Source: JASGDC01 sp047605865
Lineage (GTDB): Bacteria; Actinomycetota; Actinomycetes; Actinomycetales; Micrococcaceae
Length of the DNA: 64,000 bases
Direction: 5' to 3'
Assembly (NCBI GenBank): GCA_047605865.1
Contig: JASGFC010000003.1
Coordinates: 1 to 64,000, forward strand
Shown here piece after piece: positions 17,151-25,705 of this stretch. A program made the position numbers and the translations under genes. The first letter of the stretch is position 1; every line of letters starts with the position of its first letter. Below the pieces are notes generated by a model, which did no database searches, had not been told where the DNA came from, and saw only the letters and a list, made by a program, of their open reading frames with translations.

Positions 17151-17771
17151 ATGGATATCCAACTCTTTAGTTCTGTTTTTATTACTCTCATAGTCATTAT
17201 GGACCCTCCAGGTACAGTGCCAATTTTTATGTCTCTCACATCAAGAATGACAACTAAAGAGCGAAATCATGCCGCCCTTCAGGCAGTCATGGTAGCAACT
17301 GGAGTCATTGTTGCCTTTGCGTTATTTGGTCAACAAATCCTTAATTATATGCACATCTCGCTTCCAGCAATGCGTATGGCAGGCGGGCTTCTTTTAATCT
17401 TGATTGCCCTTGAACTACTTACTGTTCATCATGAAGACGGTGAAACACAAAACCCAGTAGATGCCAATATCGCTTTCGTACCTCTTGGAACTCCTCTTTT
17501 GGCAGGTCCAGGTGCCATTGTAGCTATCATGGTCTTTGTGCAAGGTGCCCCAAATGTAGCAGATCAAGTCTCCATTGCTCTTGCTGTCCTTGCTGTTTTA
17601 GTTGTTTTGTACCTTGCATTACGCTTTGCCACAGTCATTAAAAACGTTCTTGGAGATACTGGAGTTGATTTACTCACTCGTATCGCAGGTTTATTGCTCT
17701 GTGCCATTGCAGTTCAAATGATGGCAGATGCAGCTTTCGAGTTCTTCCAAAGTTGGCAGAAAGTGCACTAA
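17151..17771 (+). CDS. MarC family integral membrane protein
   Basis: This 206-residue protein has six predicted membrane segments and the MarC motif IVIMDPPGTVPIFMSLTS (about 14-31), plus a second half with PLGTPLLAGPGAIVAIMV. That internal repeat is typical of the MarC/UPF0056 family, whose function is not established (it was once linked to antibiotic resistance, later doubted). The ribosome binding site GAAGG precedes the ATG. A perfect dyad just upstream suggests separate regulation from the RNA-processing genes before it. Confidence 0.9.
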   Translation: MDIQLFSSVFITLIVIMDPPGTVPIFMSLTSRMTTKERNHAALQAVMVATGVIVAFALFGQQILNYMHISLPAMRMAGGLLLILIALELLTVHHEDGETQNPVDANIAFVPLGTPLLAGPGAIVAIMVFVQGAPNVADQVSIALAVLAVLVVLYLALRFATVIKNVLGDTGVDLLTRIAGLLLCAIAVQMMADAAFEFFQSWQKVH

Positions 17772-17863
17772 GTGCATTCACTGCGTTCACACCTTTTTCT
17801 CAGAAAAATAGAGTATCCTAATAGCATTGTTATGGGATAGTTCTATGAACAGAAAGCGAAACA

Positions 17864-19060
17864 ATGGCTGACGAGAAAAACCTGAACACGGATAATGGCT
17901 TGAACTTGAACGATGAGGCTAAAAATCAACATGATGAAATTAATGCTAAGTTAAAGGCTGCTACTGAAAACCTAGAAAATAAAGTTAGCAAGCAACAGGA
18001 CTCTTCCCTTTCATCAGAAGGGAAGAGCACCTCAGCTTCTAGCTCTTCTGATAACACCATATCTGAAGAGCCTAGCTACACTACTCCACCTAGTACTTCT
18101 TCTGCAAAAACAGAACAATTTACTGTTCCAGTAGTTGAGGCTGACACACAAAATCAGAATTATAAATACATTCGTTCTGATCGCACTTCCGATTCGCGTA
18201 ACACTACCTCAGCGCAATCTGAAAACAAGCAAACGCCAAGCACTCAAAATGAGAGTGGATCAGCTCATGGAAAAGGTGGTATTACAACTCCACCAACAAA
18301 CTCTAGTACTCCTGCAGTTTTCTCAAACTCACCAAAACCACTACAACTGACAGAACAAATCAAACAAGATTATTCTCACGTTAATACTTCTAAAACTGCT
18401 CTAGGTACTCAGACCAGAGTTGGAAACAGCCGTACCCGTAATATAGACCCAAAGAAACGTTTAATGGCTATTGGTGCCAGTACTGCACTTGTTTTCGCTG
18501 GTGGAGCATACATCCTTGATGCTTCTTCTTCTGACTCCCCTAGCCATTCAGACTACTCATACAGCAAAGGCGACTCTTCTGGCTACTCTGACACAGCTAG
18601 TATTGACTTTGGTAAAACTGCTTCGTGGGATCAAGTTGGCCTAGCAGTTACAGTACCTGATCCAAAAATTGCAAGTGCTACTTCAATGACAGAAGGTACA
18701 GATGCAGACCAATACATTGTTTTTACAGTTAAAGTAACAAATACCTCTGATAAAACCATCCGTGCTAGCAAGCTTAAAGATATCGTCCCTCAAGCTTATT
18801 ATGGGTCAAGCCAAATTACGGCAAAGCAAGTAACAGATGCCTCAAATGATGTAACAGATGACTCTTTCAGCACTCTTAAAGCAGGGGAAACTCAAGTTAT
18901 CCGTTATGGCTTTAGCATTCCAGAAAGTGGTTTAAGTAGTGTTACGCTTGATGTTGGTAAGCCTTCTGGTGCAGAACAATCAGCAGTGTTCCAAGGCTCT
19001 TACAAAGCTGATAGCTACTCAAGTAACTACAGCTACAGTAGCCAAGACGACGACTCCTAA
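17864..19060 (+). CDS. Ser-rich single-pass membrane protein with C-terminal Ig-like (DUF4352/DUF5067-like) domain
   Basis: This 398-residue protein has a long Ser/Thr/Gln/Asn-rich, probably disordered cytosolic segment (1-195), a membrane anchor preceded by KKR (about 200-218), a Ser/Tyr-rich stalk and a beta-sandwich-like extracellular domain (about 245-375: ADQYIVFTVKVTNTSDKTI, LKAGETQVIRYGFSIP). The layout resembles DUF4352/DUF5067 surface proteins of Gram-positive bacteria; the function is unknown. The N-in orientation, with the disordered half inside the cell, is inferred from the KKR flank. A short upstream ORF (17845-17871) overlaps its start. Confidence 0.75.
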   Translation: MADEKNLNTDNGLNLNDEAKNQHDEINAKLKAATENLENKVSKQQDSSLSSEGKSTSASSSSDNTISEEPSYTTPPSTSSAKTEQFTVPVVEADTQNQNYKYIRSDRTSDSRNTTSAQSENKQTPSTQNESGSAHGKGGITTPPTNSSTPAVFSNSPKPLQLTEQIKQDYSHVNTSKTALGTQTRVGNSRTRNIDPKKRLMAIGASTALVFAGGAYILDASSSDSPSHSDYSYSKGDSSGYSDTASIDFGKTASWDQVGLAVTVPDPKIASATSMTEGTDADQYIVFTVKVTNTSDKTIRASKLKDIVPQAYYGSSQITAKQVTDASNDVTDDSFSTLKAGETQVIRYGFSIPESGLSSVTLDVGKPSGAEQSAVFQGSYKADSYSSNYSYSSQDDDS

Positions 19061-19107
19061 ACTTTTACCTAAAAACTTTTATAAAATAGCTCAAGAATAG
19101 GAACTTC

Positions 19108-20607
19108 ATGAGTAATGCTAAATTAGCACCTTTGACCGACCCTCAAAAAGCACGAGTCAATAATCGCTCAAGAAAACCTGAATCTAAAGAATTTGAAAGG
19201 TTTATTAGCGAAGATTGGGATGAAAAAAAGAGTCCACATGACAAACCTTTCCCCGTAGCAAAATACACAGCAAAAAGGCGTGAACAACTTTCTCAACACT
19301 TCAGTGGTGATCGACTCATCCTCCCTGCTGGAGATCTAAAAGTACGCAGCAATGATACAGACTATATGTATCGTCCACACAGTGCCTTCGCTCACTATGT
19401 GGGCAGTGGTGCTGAAACAGAACCAGGTTCAGTCCTTGTGTTAGAACCTGAAAAAAAAGGACACAAAGCTACTCTCTATGTGTACCCAGCCTCTCCATAT
19501 GGTAGCGAAGAATCCTATAACAATTCCCGTAATGGAGCTTTTTGGGTAGGTATGCGACCTTCTCTGGAAGAAACTCAAAAGCACTACTTGATTGATGTGA
19601 AAGATATCAAGGATTTAGAGAAACAACTTGCTCAAAAAATCGATGGTTCTGTACGTATTGTGCGCGAAGCAGACCCAGCAATTGAGGCAACATTACAAAA
19701 GTATCGTAAAAATATGTCCGATACTCAACAAGATCAAGCTGATTTTCTTCTTGCTGAAGTTTGCGCAGAACAACGCCTTGTGAAAGATCAATACGCTATT
19801 GATGAGATGAAAAAAGCCACCCAAGCTACTGCTGAAGGCTTTGAAAATATTGTACGAAAGCTACCACAAGCAGTAAAAAATCAACGTGGTGAACGCGTTG
19901 TGGAAACTTCTTTTTATGATGTAGCTCGCGTGCAAGGTTACCACACTGGATATGAAACAATCGCAGCTTCAGGTAATGATGCCACCACTTTGCATTGGAA
20001 TAAAAATACCGGTGATGTCAAAAATGGTGATGTTCTTCTTGTTGATGCAGGAGTAGAACTAGAATCTCTCTACACAGCAGATGTTACTCGAAGCATGCCT
20101 ATTAGTGGTAAATTCACTGATGTTCAGCGAAAAGTCTATACTGCAGTTCTTGATGCTGCAGATGCAGGATTTAAGGTAGCTGTCCCTGGAAATAAATTCC
20201 GTGATGTCCATAATGCTGCTATCAAAGTTATCGCTGAACGCCTCGAAGAATGGGGTATTTTGCCTTGCACTGCTGAAGAGTCCTTGCAAGCAGATAAACA
20301 GTTCCATCGTCGTTGGATGATTCATGGCACAAGTCATCACCTTGGTCTTGATGTTCACGATTGCGCTGAAGCACGTAAAGAAATGTATCTAGATGCTGAA
20401 CTTGTACCAGGCATGATCTTCACCATTGAACCTGGGCTATACTTCAAAGAAAATGACCTAAAAGTCCCTGAAGAATATCGTGGCATTGGTGTGCGTATTG
20501 AAGATGATGTGCTCGTTACAGAAAAAGGTAACGAAAACTTAAGCGCTATGCTACCGCGTAAAGCTGATGATGTTGAAGCCTGGATGCAAAGCATCCTGAA
20601 GAAATAG
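19108..20607 (+). CDS. pepP: Xaa-Pro aminopeptidase (aminopeptidase P)
   Basis: This 499-residue M24B metallopeptidase has an AMP_N domain (about 40-190) and a pita-bread catalytic domain. Metal ligands are visible in LLVDAGVELESLYTADVTRS (two Asp), HGTSHHLGLDVHD (His), FTIEPG (Glu) and VRIEDD (Glu). It removes N-terminal residues that precede proline. The length and order are standard for the actinobacterial form. With the POT transporters and the leucyl aminopeptidase in this window it fits peptide use. Its 3' end nearly touches the convergent stress-protein gene (two bases). Confidence 0.93.
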   Translation: MSNAKLAPLTDPQKARVNNRSRKPESKEFERFISEDWDEKKSPHDKPFPVAKYTAKRREQLSQHFSGDRLILPAGDLKVRSNDTDYMYRPHSAFAHYVGSGAETEPGSVLVLEPEKKGHKATLYVYPASPYGSEESYNNSRNGAFWVGMRPSLEETQKHYLIDVKDIKDLEKQLAQKIDGSVRIVREADPAIEATLQKYRKNMSDTQQDQADFLLAEVCAEQRLVKDQYAIDEMKKATQATAEGFENIVRKLPQAVKNQRGERVVETSFYDVARVQGYHTGYETIAASGNDATTLHWNKNTGDVKNGDVLLVDAGVELESLYTADVTRSMPISGKFTDVQRKVYTAVLDAADAGFKVAVPGNKFRDVHNAAIKVIAERLEEWGILPCTAEESLQADKQFHRRWMIHGTSHHLGLDVHDCAEARKEMYLDAELVPGMIFTIEPGLYFKENDLKVPEEYRGIGVRIEDDVLVTEKGNENLSAMLPRKADDVEAWMQSILKK

Positions 20608-20609
20608 CT

Positions 20610-21269
20610 TTAGTTTTCTTTCTCATCTTCAAGACGAGCCCCGAAACGTGGGCGTCCATCTTCCAAAGGCTCATATCCAGGTTTTGATTCTTGAGGCTCT
20701 TGTTCTTTAACTGTTGATGCCACTTCTGCTGGGATATCGTGACTTTGAACTTCATGAGTAATCGTTGGAGTTTCAGTGCTAGAATGCGCTTCCATCTGGT
20801 GCAGCATTGTGCTTGCTTCACTAGCCATTCTACTGTCTACAATTACTTCATAGGCACCAGCTACTACCTGAGATAAAGAAGTAAAGTCCCTTTTCCCTCT
20901 ACGTAGCGCATAAGTACCCACGGAAAACATAACCCCCATAGCAGCACCTATGGCTATTGCAGCAGGAATCATTCCTGTGTGGTCTGAACCTAAAGACAGA
21001 ATAAAGCCACCAAAGATACCTAACCAACCACCTGACATTGCTCCAGAAAGAGCAACTTTGGACATGGTCAAACGACCCATAACGCGTTCTACTTGTTTGA
21101 GGTCACTACCTACAATAGAAACTAACTGCACTGGAAATTCATGATCAGCAAGGTAATCAACAGCAGCTTGTGCCTCTTCATACGTTTTATATCGTGCAAT
21201 AACATCTCCATCAGGCAGAGCCGGTGTACTTAACATTGATGGTGTATTGCTGTTGTTAAACATTGTCAT
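20610..21269 (-). CDS. General stress protein 17M-like membrane protein
   Basis: This 219-residue protein has an N-terminal GSP17M/YflT-like domain (about 20-70: VIARYKTYEEAQAAVDYLAD, VQLVSIVGSDL), a glycine-rich membrane hairpin (about 73-122) and an acidic tail. This family is common in actinobacteria next to aminopeptidase P and the CBS/MgtE_N gene, as here; its role is unknown. The start ATG at 21269 has only weak Shine-Dalgarno similarity; a second ATG two codons in is possible. Confidence 0.82.
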   Translation of the reverse strand: MTMFNNSNTPSMLSTPALPDGDVIARYKTYEEAQAAVDYLADHEFPVQLVSIVGSDLKQVERVMGRLTMSKVALSGAMSGGWLGIFGGFILSLGSDHTGMIPAAIAIGAAMGVMFSVGTYALRRGKRDFTSLSQVVAGAYEVIVDSRMASEASTMLHQMEAHSSTETPTITHEVQSHDIPAEVASTVKEQEPQESKPGYEPLEDGRPRFGARLEDEKEN

Positions 21270-21301
21270 ACTTCAAGGATATCTGTTTTCCCTCTTTCAG
21301 T

Positions 21302-21316
21302 TATAATAAAAAAGTG
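21302..21316 (+). promoter_or_regulatory. Leaderless promoter: perfect -10 six bases before a GTG start
   Basis: TATAAT (21302-21307) is followed by six A residues and then the GTG start codon at 21314. This spacing would place the first transcribed base at or next to the start codon. No Shine-Dalgarno sequence is present, and the -35 region (around 21279) is poor. Confidence 0.65.
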
Positions 21317-22576
21317 AGTTTGGATAAGATTTTCGTAGCTAGGATGATAGATTTAGACATCTTTGAACCTGATGGAGACCGTGTCGGTCGTGTTCGAGAT
21401 GTTGTCTTAACAAGTTCCTCAGACAATTCTGCTCCAGAAGTTATTGGGATTGTCATGGAAGATAACAGTAAAAAACGTCTTTTTGTACGAATGTCCAAAG
21501 TAGAGAATATTACCAACCAAGAACTCATCATCAAAGATCTTGAAAATGTTAAAAGATTTGAACAAAGAGGTCTCGAAAGACTCGTCGCAGCAGAAGTATT
21601 TGATCGCCAAGTTAGCACGATAGATGGCAAACAAGGAATTATTGAAGATATATCTTTTGCCAAAATCCGTGATGATTACTTCGTTACAGATTTCTTTATC
21701 AGAGAAAATACTCACGGAATTAAGGCTTTCCGAAAAGGAAATACTAGACTTGTTCCTTGGCAAGAGATTGTACTGCAAAACCGAGAAGCCCCACAAGCTG
21801 CTACGCAATTCTTAGAAGCTCACGCAGGAGAAAACCCTGCCGATTTCGCCTCAGCACTTGTAGATCTACACCCTAAACGACGCCTAGAAATTGCTCATGA
21901 AATGTCCGATGAGCGTCTAGCACTTGTTCTTGCTCAAATGAATGAAGATGATCAAGTCGAAATTCTAGCTGGACTACAACCTCAGCGAGTAGTATCCGTG
22001 CTCCATGAAATGGAACCTGATGATGCAGCAGACTTAGTTCACGATCTTGGTCCAGCTCAAGCTGAAGTACTGCTGAGCATGATGGAGCCTGATGATGCAG
22101 CAGAGATGCGTCGTTTGTTATCTTATGACCAAGACGTAGCAGGTGCTCTTATGACACCAGTGCCTCTTATTCTGTCACCTGAAGCTACTGTGGCTGAAGC
22201 ACTTGCCCATATGCAAGAAGAAAAACGTACCCCCGCACACGCAAGTATTGTGTATATTTGCCGCCCTCCCATTGAAACCCCTACTGGAAAATACCTTGGC
22301 TACTCTCATTTCCAACAGCTCTTACGTACTCCACCAGGAACTATCGTTGGTGAAATTATTAACACCAATATTTCACCAGTAACAGACACTACTCCTATTG
22401 GTGAAGTAGTACGGCGTATGGCAACATATGACCTCGTATCTATCCCTGTTGTCAACAGTAACGGTAGCCTGGTTGGCTCAGTGGCTGTTGATGACGTACT
22501 AGACCACATCCTCCCTGATGGCTGGCGCGATCAGCACGATATTGATGAGAATATACAATTAGGTGAGATTCGATGA
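21314..22576 (+). CDS. CBS-domain protein with MgtE N-terminal domain
   Basis: This 420-residue protein begins VSLDKIFVARM and carries PRC-barrel-like segments (about 1-160; FEPDGDRVGRVRDVVL), an MgtE_N superhelix (about 170-270; MEPDDAADLVHDLGPAQAEV) and a CBS pair (about 285-405). MgtE magnesium channels share the N and CBS domains, but the membrane pore is absent, so this is a soluble, possibly Mg2+- or nucleotide-sensing partner. The frame is open 51 bases upstream, but family alignment and the promoter spacing support the GTG at 21314. ATGA overlap couples it to the DUF1003 gene. Confidence 0.85.
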   Translation: MSLDKIFVARMIDLDIFEPDGDRVGRVRDVVLTSSSDNSAPEVIGIVMEDNSKKRLFVRMSKVENITNQELIIKDLENVKRFEQRGLERLVAAEVFDRQVSTIDGKQGIIEDISFAKIRDDYFVTDFFIRENTHGIKAFRKGNTRLVPWQEIVLQNREAPQAATQFLEAHAGENPADFASALVDLHPKRRLEIAHEMSDERLALVLAQMNEDDQVEILAGLQPQRVVSVLHEMEPDDAADLVHDLGPAQAEVLLSMMEPDDAAEMRRLLSYDQDVAGALMTPVPLILSPEATVAEALAHMQEEKRTPAHASIVYICRPPIETPTGKYLGYSHFQQLLRTPPGTIVGEIINTNISPVTDTTPIGEVVRRMATYDLVSIPVVNSNGSLVGSVAVDDVLDHILPDGWRDQHDIDENIQLGEIR

Positions 22577-23124
22577 GTAAACGTGATAAAAAAGTAGAGC
22601 AGGAAGTTAACGAACTCAGCACTCCTTTAGACCGCTCTTCACTCAAAAACAGAAAACTTCCAGGTTTTTTACGCCCAAACCCTGAGGCCTTTGGCGAAAT
22701 GACTGAAGCATTTGCACGTTTTTTGGGTACGCCACAATTCATTGTTTACTTAACTATTTTCTGTGGCGTGTGGCTACTATGGAATATTTATATGCCTGAA
22801 AAATTGCAATTTGACCCCAGAGCGCAAAACTTCACCTTGCTAACTCTCATGCTTTCTATCCAAGCATCTTATGCAGCACCATTGCTCTTGTTAGCTCAAA
22901 ACCGTCAAGATGACCGTGACCGCGTCTTGGCTGAGCAAGATAGAAAAGAGACGCAACGAAATCTAGCGGATACAGAATACATCGCCAGAGAAATCGCTGC
23001 CCTACGTATTGCACTGCGTGATGTAGCTACACGTGACTTTGTTCGTTCAGAAATTCGTTCTGTACTTGAAGAAATTGAAAAAGATGAATCTACCACCACA
23101 TCTGCAGAAGACACAACAAATTGA
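22573..23124 (+). CDS. DUF1003 family membrane protein
   Basis: This 183-residue protein has two membrane segments (about 54-76 and 86-108; MLSIQASYAAPLLLLAQNRQ is the conserved DUF1003 second helix) and a coiled, charged C-terminus rich in Arg and Glu (DDRDRVLAEQDRKETQRNLA). The family function is unknown. It is usually found directly after the CBS/MgtE_N gene and before the Mrp gene in actinobacteria, which hints at a shared metal or magnesium theme (inference). The start overlaps the preceding stop by four bases. Confidence 0.88.
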   Translation: MSKRDKKVEQEVNELSTPLDRSSLKNRKLPGFLRPNPEAFGEMTEAFARFLGTPQFIVYLTIFCGVWLLWNIYMPEKLQFDPRAQNFTLLTLMLSIQASYAAPLLLLAQNRQDDRDRVLAEQDRKETQRNLADTEYIAREIAALRIALRDVATRDFVRSEIRSVLEEIEKDESTTTSAEDTTN

Positions 23125-23830
23125 AGCCTTGAATCTCAACGCCAAGAGAATTATAGCCGTAACTAGTGGCAAAGGTGGTGTTGGAAAATCCACACTCACA
23201 GCACACCTCGCTCTTGAAGCAACACAAGCCGGTTATCGTGTTGGAATAGTAGATTTGGATGTTTTTGGTTTTTCTATTCCAGCCCTTTTCAACATCAAGG
23301 AAAAGGCTGAACGCTCTGGAACAAAAATTAAAGCTGTCCAAAGTCGTGGTGTCTATATTGTTTCTATGGGAATGTTTGTACGCTCTGAAGACGTTGTGGC
23401 ATGGCGAGGACCCTTGTTACACCGTACTGTTAAACAGCTGCTTAGTGACGTTGATTTCCCTGAGCTTGATTACCTATTCCTTGATCTTCCTCCTGGCACA
23501 GGAGATATTGCAATCTCAATGGGACAATTACTACCTACTGCAGAAGTTCTTATTGTTACTACTCCAGATATAAATGCCGCCGATGTAGCTATTCGCAGCG
23601 GAAGGCTTGCTGAAAAAAATGGTCAAAAGGTTCTAGGTGTTCTTGAAAACATGAGTTGCATCACGATGCCTGATGGCAGCCAACAGCAACTCTTCGGCTC
23701 TGGTGGCGGGCAAAAAATTGCCCAAGAACTTGATGTTCCACTGCTAGCACAACTTCCCCTAGAGCATGATATTTCACTCAAGGCTCACGATAGCAACTTC
23801 ATCACTACTGATATTCTTGACCCTAAGTAG
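23084..23830 (+). CDS. Mrp/ApbC-type P-loop ATPase, short form
   Basis: This 248-residue ATPase has the deviant Walker A SGKGGVGKST, DLDVFGFSIP, LDLPPGTGD and the C-terminal DGSQQQLFGSGGGQ. Mrp proteins act as Fe-S cluster carriers. Full-length Mrp has an N-terminal MIP18/DUF59 domain of about 100 residues; here only about 20 residues precede the P-loop domain, so that domain is missing. The usual CxxC cluster ligands are not evident; a single Cys follows ENMS. The start ATG at 23084 lies inside the DUF1003 gene (41-base overlap); an upstream in-frame start at 23033 is less likely. It converges with tatB, overlapping eight bases. Confidence 0.85.
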   Translation: MNLPPHLQKTQQIEALNLNAKRIIAVTSGKGGVGKSTLTAHLALEATQAGYRVGIVDLDVFGFSIPALFNIKEKAERSGTKIKAVQSRGVYIVSMGMFVRSEDVVAWRGPLLHRTVKQLLSDVDFPELDYLFLDLPPGTGDIAISMGQLLPTAEVLIVTTPDINAADVAIRSGRLAEKNGQKVLGVLENMSCITMPDGSQQQLFGSGGGQKIAQELDVPLLAQLPLEHDISLKAHDSNFITTDILDPK

Positions 23831-24323
23831 CCTCTGGATCAAAAGGAGCAGCAATGCCTTCGGGAAGCTCCTCATAAGCAGGACGCTCACGAGCAGCTTC
23901 ACGAGCAAGTCTAACATTTTCTTCTGGTGAATTATTTGCTGTAATACCAGCAGCACCACCTACAAGAGCACCTGCACCTGCTGCTACAGCAGTACCAGTA
24001 CCTGTAACACTACCCTTAAGCTCATTAACAGTTGATACTGCATCATCGAAAACACCAGTAACATCCTCACTGAGTGCTTCTTTAATGATCTTACGAGGAT
24101 CATATTGGCGTGGATCATATTTTTTAATATCAGCTAAAGTTAAATCTGCATATTCATCGCCGAGTTCATCTTTGATCTGAGACTTAGCACCCTCGGACAT
24201 TTCCCGAATTTTACGGATAGTATGTGGCAATTCTTTGGCATACCTTTGCATCCGATCTGGACCAACAACAAAGACTGCGATGAAAAGGAGAATCATCAAG
24301 TCCCAGGAGTTAATACCAAACAT
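23823..24323 (-). CDS. tatB: Sec-independent translocase protein TatB
   Basis: This 166-residue protein begins MFGINSWDLMILLFIAVFVV, the short TatB membrane helix with its conserved Gly-Pro hinge (VGPDRM), then an amphipathic helix (RYAKELPHTIRKIREMSEG) and a charged, flexible tail. TatB with TatC receives twin-arginine substrates at the membrane. A Tat-signal protein is encoded in this window at 32197-32691. The gene is two bases downstream of the leucyl aminopeptidase stop, so both may share a transcript. Confidence 0.9.
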   Translation of the reverse strand: MFGINSWDLMILLFIAVFVVGPDRMQRYAKELPHTIRKIREMSEGAKSQIKDELGDEYADLTLADIKKYDPRQYDPRKIIKEALSEDVTGVFDDAVSTVNELKGSVTGTGTAVAAGAGALVGGAAGITANNSPEENVRLAREAARERPAYEELPEGIAAPFDPEAT

Positions 24324-24325
24324 TT

Positions 24326-25669
24326 TTATGCATTCCTCACACTGTTTTTTTCAGATACAGAAGAAAAATATTCAATCAGTGCACGAGCACCAAAACCAGA
24401 AGCACCTACTGCATATTCATGGTATGGCTTCTCCCAACGTCCTGGACCAGCAATATCAAAGTGAGCCCAGGGCAGTTTTCCTACAAATTCTTGCAAAAAT
24501 AATGCTGCCATCACTGAACCACCACCGACATCATAAGCTACTTGCAGTACATCTGCTTGCTCGCAGTTAGTGATGATGGCTCTATACTCTTCTGGCAGTG
24601 GCATGCGCCATAAATACTCTCCAGCAATATTAGCGCTAGAAATTAAATCTTGAGCAAAATCCTCATTATTGGAATAGAAAGCAGCGTGTTCTTTACCAGT
24701 ACTAGCACTAGCAGCACCTGTTAAAGTTGCCACATCAATTAAGTAATCAGGCTTTAGTTCAATTCGTGCGTAGCTCAAGGCATCTGCCATCACCATTCGA
24801 CCTTCAGCATCTGTATTTCCAACCTCAACAGTGGTGCCATCGTACATTGTGATAACGTCAGAAGGCCTATACGAAGGCGAACCAAGAGCATTTTCTGCCA
24901 TAGCCATCAAACAATCTATTTTAAGCGGTAAAGCTGTTTGTGCAGCAGCACGTGTCACCGCAAACATGACAGCAGCACCTTCCATGTCTGTTTTCATGGT
25001 TGCCATGCCTTCTCCAGGTTTGAGATTTAAACCACCAGTATCAAAAGTGATTCCTTTACCAATGAGTGCATAGTGTGGAAGATTTTCATGGTGTTCTTCA
25101 GGCTCATAGTGAACGTGGATTAAACAAGGAGGCGTTGCTGAACCTTGACCTACAGCACATATACCCCCAAAGCCTTCTTTTTTCAATGTTTCATAGTCTT
25201 TAATTGTGACTGTTAAACCCTTGATATCTGCTAGTTTTTTTACTTGTTGAGCCATCCAGGAAGGGTTCTTGATATTAGAAGGAGTATTGGTTAAATCCCG
25301 GGCAAGATAACTTGCTTCTACCTGAACAAGTGCCTGATTTTTGCTTTGCTCATCTACCCCAGATAGGTAAACAGTTTCTAGCTCGTTATCGCGTTTCACT
25401 TTACCTATGCGTGCTTGTTGATAGGCAGCGAGCAATAAACCTTCAAGAAAGCTTTGTTGCTGTTCTGGACTGTAGGCTTCTAGAGAGGCAAGAGTTATTT
25501 CAGTTTGTTCTTGAGTCTCTTGTGCTACTTTGGCTCCTGCTATTCTAAAATCGCGAAGATCAGCTTCTACTGGTATATCGCAAGAGATGAGCTCAGTAGT
25601 ATTTTTTGATGCAGTAGCTTCATTAACATTACGAAGTTTGGGAACTCTGATATTGACGTCTAACACCAT
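24326..25669 (-). CDS. pepA: Leucyl aminopeptidase (M17 family)
   Basis: This 447-residue enzyme has the M17 catalytic domain: IGKGITFDTGGLNLKPGEGM with the Lys and Asp metal ligands, MKTDMEGAA, and the signature NTDAEGRMVMADAL. It removes N-terminal residues from peptides in the cytosol, using two metal ions. The N-terminal 150 residues are the variable lobe. The length is slightly short of the usual 480-500. No Shine-Dalgarno sequence precedes the ATG; the second codon is GTG and could be the true start. Confidence 0.93.
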   Translation of the reverse strand: MVLDVNIRVPKLRNVNEATASKNTTELISCDIPVEADLRDFRIAGAKVAQETQEQTEITLASLEAYSPEQQQSFLEGLLLAAYQQARIGKVKRDNELETVYLSGVDEQSKNQALVQVEASYLARDLTNTPSNIKNPSWMAQQVKKLADIKGLTVTIKDYETLKKEGFGGICAVGQGSATPPCLIHVHYEPEEHHENLPHYALIGKGITFDTGGLNLKPGEGMATMKTDMEGAAVMFAVTRAAAQTALPLKIDCLMAMAENALGSPSYRPSDVITMYDGTTVEVGNTDAEGRMVMADALSYARIELKPDYLIDVATLTGAASASTGKEHAAFYSNNEDFAQDLISSANIAGEYLWRMPLPEEYRAIITNCEQADVLQVAYDVGGGSVMAALFLQEFVGKLPWAHFDIAGPGRWEKPYHEYAVGASGFGARALIEYFSSVSEKNSVRNA

Positions 25670-25705
25670 ATTATTATCTCACAATGAGTGCCAAACTTCG
25701 CCACT

